The position numbers were made by a program, and so were the translations under genes. A stretch of 64,000 bases of DNA from Lactarius indigo (taxonomy: Eukaryota; Basidiomycota; Agaricomycetes; Russulales; Russulaceae): positions 186,001 to 250,000 of the forward strand of contig JAFKAC010000062.1 of the NCBI GenBank assembly GCA_025766275.1, in the 5' to 3' direction. Shown one piece after another: positions 62,704-64,000 of this stretch (the first letter of the stretch is position 1; each line of letters begins with the position of its first letter). The notes under the pieces were generated by a model. The model saw only the letters and a list, made by a program, of their open reading frames with translations, was not told where the DNA came from and did no database searches.

Positions 62704-64000
62704 TGGCATCCTCCGAGAATGCCTCTGATCCCTATCCGTCTCCCAACCGAAGTGCGTCCGAGACACTACGACCTCACCATCCGAACCGATCTCGAGAAGG
62801 AGAAATTCACCGGATTCGTCAAAATAGAGTGCGTGCGGTATCTTTCTTAGTGTCGTGGTGAGCCGTGCTCTAGCTTGCCTATCCCGCAGCCTCGAATTCG
62901 TGAAAGCGACCAAGATTGTCACCTTCAATGCCGCAGCCGAGCTTTTGTTGGGCCCTGCGACCCTTGTCCTCTTTCCCTCGGGTACCCATCTTGCACCTAC
63001 AGAGACCAAGTTTGATGCCTCTACTGAGCGCGCGTCATTGACGTTCGCTGAGGAGCTACCCATAGGCATCAGAGCGACCCTCCATCTAGGCTTCGCGTCT
63101 GTAGCTGACGGATAGGATGGCTGGGTATTTCAAGAGCGCGTGGGCTAAAGGAATCTGTACAATATCGCAGTTCGAGGTGTGTGCGTTGTTCATTCGCTTT
63201 GATACCAGGTAGGCTTCAGAGTGTGAAACGGCGTTGGGGCTGCGAAGATCGTGCCTGAGCACCGCTACCCTGATCGTGTCTAAGTGAAACGGTGCCCTGG
63301 GGCCCTCTTCCCCTTCATTACTAGCTATTCAACTGTTGGAAATCGTGTCTGACTGGTATTACCCGTTGCTTCTCACCGTGGCCCATTTTTGCACCCTTCT
63401 ACTTGAGGACGCGTTCCTGCCTGACGCAAACCGTTTCCTTTTGCTCCTCGTCCCGCCCTCATCAGTTGGAGCTGATGAATACCTCAGCTCTCAGCCTACG
63501 GGCGCCCGTAGCGCCTTGCCTTGCTGGGATGAGCCCCTCCTGAAAGCCACCTTCTCTGTAACCCTCATATCTCGCAAGGGAACTGTCAGCCTCTCCAACA
63601 TGCCCGCGCTCTCAGACGCCCCAGTTGCCGATGCGGATACCAAAGCTCTCTTCGAGGGCGTCAAAGAAGGCAGCTGGTATGCGACAAAGTTTGAGACGAC
63701 GCCCCCGGTGAGGCGCTCAGAGCATAAGGGAAAATGAATCTGCTGACAAAAGGATAGATGTCAACGTATCTAGTCGCACTCGCAAATGGCGAGTTTGTGT
63801 ACCTCGAGAGCTCGTACAAGAGTCCACTTAGTGGGAAAATCCGTCCGCTGCGCGTCTACAGTATGCCTTTTACAGTTTCAGTGCTCATCTGTTTCAAGCT
63901 TATCACGTCCACCAGCTACCCCGGATATGATCGACCAGGCGCAGTATGCGCTCGATGTCAAGGAAAAGGTCCTTACCGCTCTACGAGCGAGCATTTGATA
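62704..64000 (+). pseudogene. M1-family zinc aminopeptidase, copy 3 (5' part, runs off the window)
   Basis: A third copy starts with MASSENASD at 62704 and can be followed through VRPRHYDLTIRTDLEKEKF, TFNAAAELLLGPATL, SLTFAEELP, ARSALPCWDEPLLKATF and YLVALANGEFVYLES to the window end, just before the expected GAMEN motif. Extra single bases break the frame near 62736, 63103 and 63974, compared with copies 1 and 2. It has the long intron 2 (about 63177-63495) like copy 2, so copies 2 and 3 may share a more recent history than either shares with copy 1, or copy 1 lost intron sequence. Confidence 0.82.

Overview
The window is nuclear DNA of a filamentous basidiomycete, most likely an agaricomycete. 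Genes are dense in short introns (about 45-60 nt, GT-AG). Several protein families are typical of mushroom genomes, notably fungal STAND/NLR proteins with an N-terminal Goodbye domain, an SPX phosphate transporter and an APSES/KilA-N protein. No bacterial features, CRISPR arrays or rRNA genes were seen, and no tRNA gene could be supported. Exon models below were worked out by hand from splice signals, reading frame and remembered family motifs; none was checked by a database search.

Layout. 1-4.5 kb: the 3' part of a decayed Ty3/gypsy chromovirus (RT, RNase H, integrase, chromodomain), a second zinc-knuckle frame downstream of pol, and a 3' LTR. 4.7-7.1 kb: a 2.4-kb foldback-like element with about 350-bp imperfect terminal inverted repeats. 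7.1-9.4 kb: no gene. 9.4-22.9 kb: two paralogous Goodbye-NACHT-ankyrin genes in divergent orientation (minus 14308-9376, plus 18311-22877). Between them lies a second divergent pair, hus1 (checkpoint clamp) and a monothiol glutaredoxin (Grx3/4 type). 23.9-26.7 kb: Ku70. 29.3-33.2 kb: SPX-domain phosphate transporter (Pho91 type, minus). 37.3-39.4 kb: APSES/KilA-N transcription factor (minus). 41.5-43.2 kb: ornithine decarboxylase (minus). 44.3-45.7 kb: PP2A activator PTPA/Rrd (minus). 48.0-49.1 kb: Maf-like nucleotide pyrophosphatase (plus), broken by two one-base insertions. 52.4-64 kb: three tandem copies of an M1-family aminopeptidase with their 5' leaders, all carrying frameshifts; the third runs off the window.

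The single-copy genes are ordinary housekeeping functions: genome maintenance (Hus1, Ku70), redox and iron handling (glutaredoxin), phosphate, polyamines and PP2A. They are interleaved with accessory DNA. The two NLR-like genes are candidates for non-self recognition or programmed cell death. The most unusual features are the symmetrical NLR pair around hus1-grx, the downstream zinc-knuckle frame of the retroelement with its CpG-type decay, the foldback element, a conserved GC-AG intron in the aminopeptidases, and frameshifts in the Maf and aminopeptidase genes that are all insertions.
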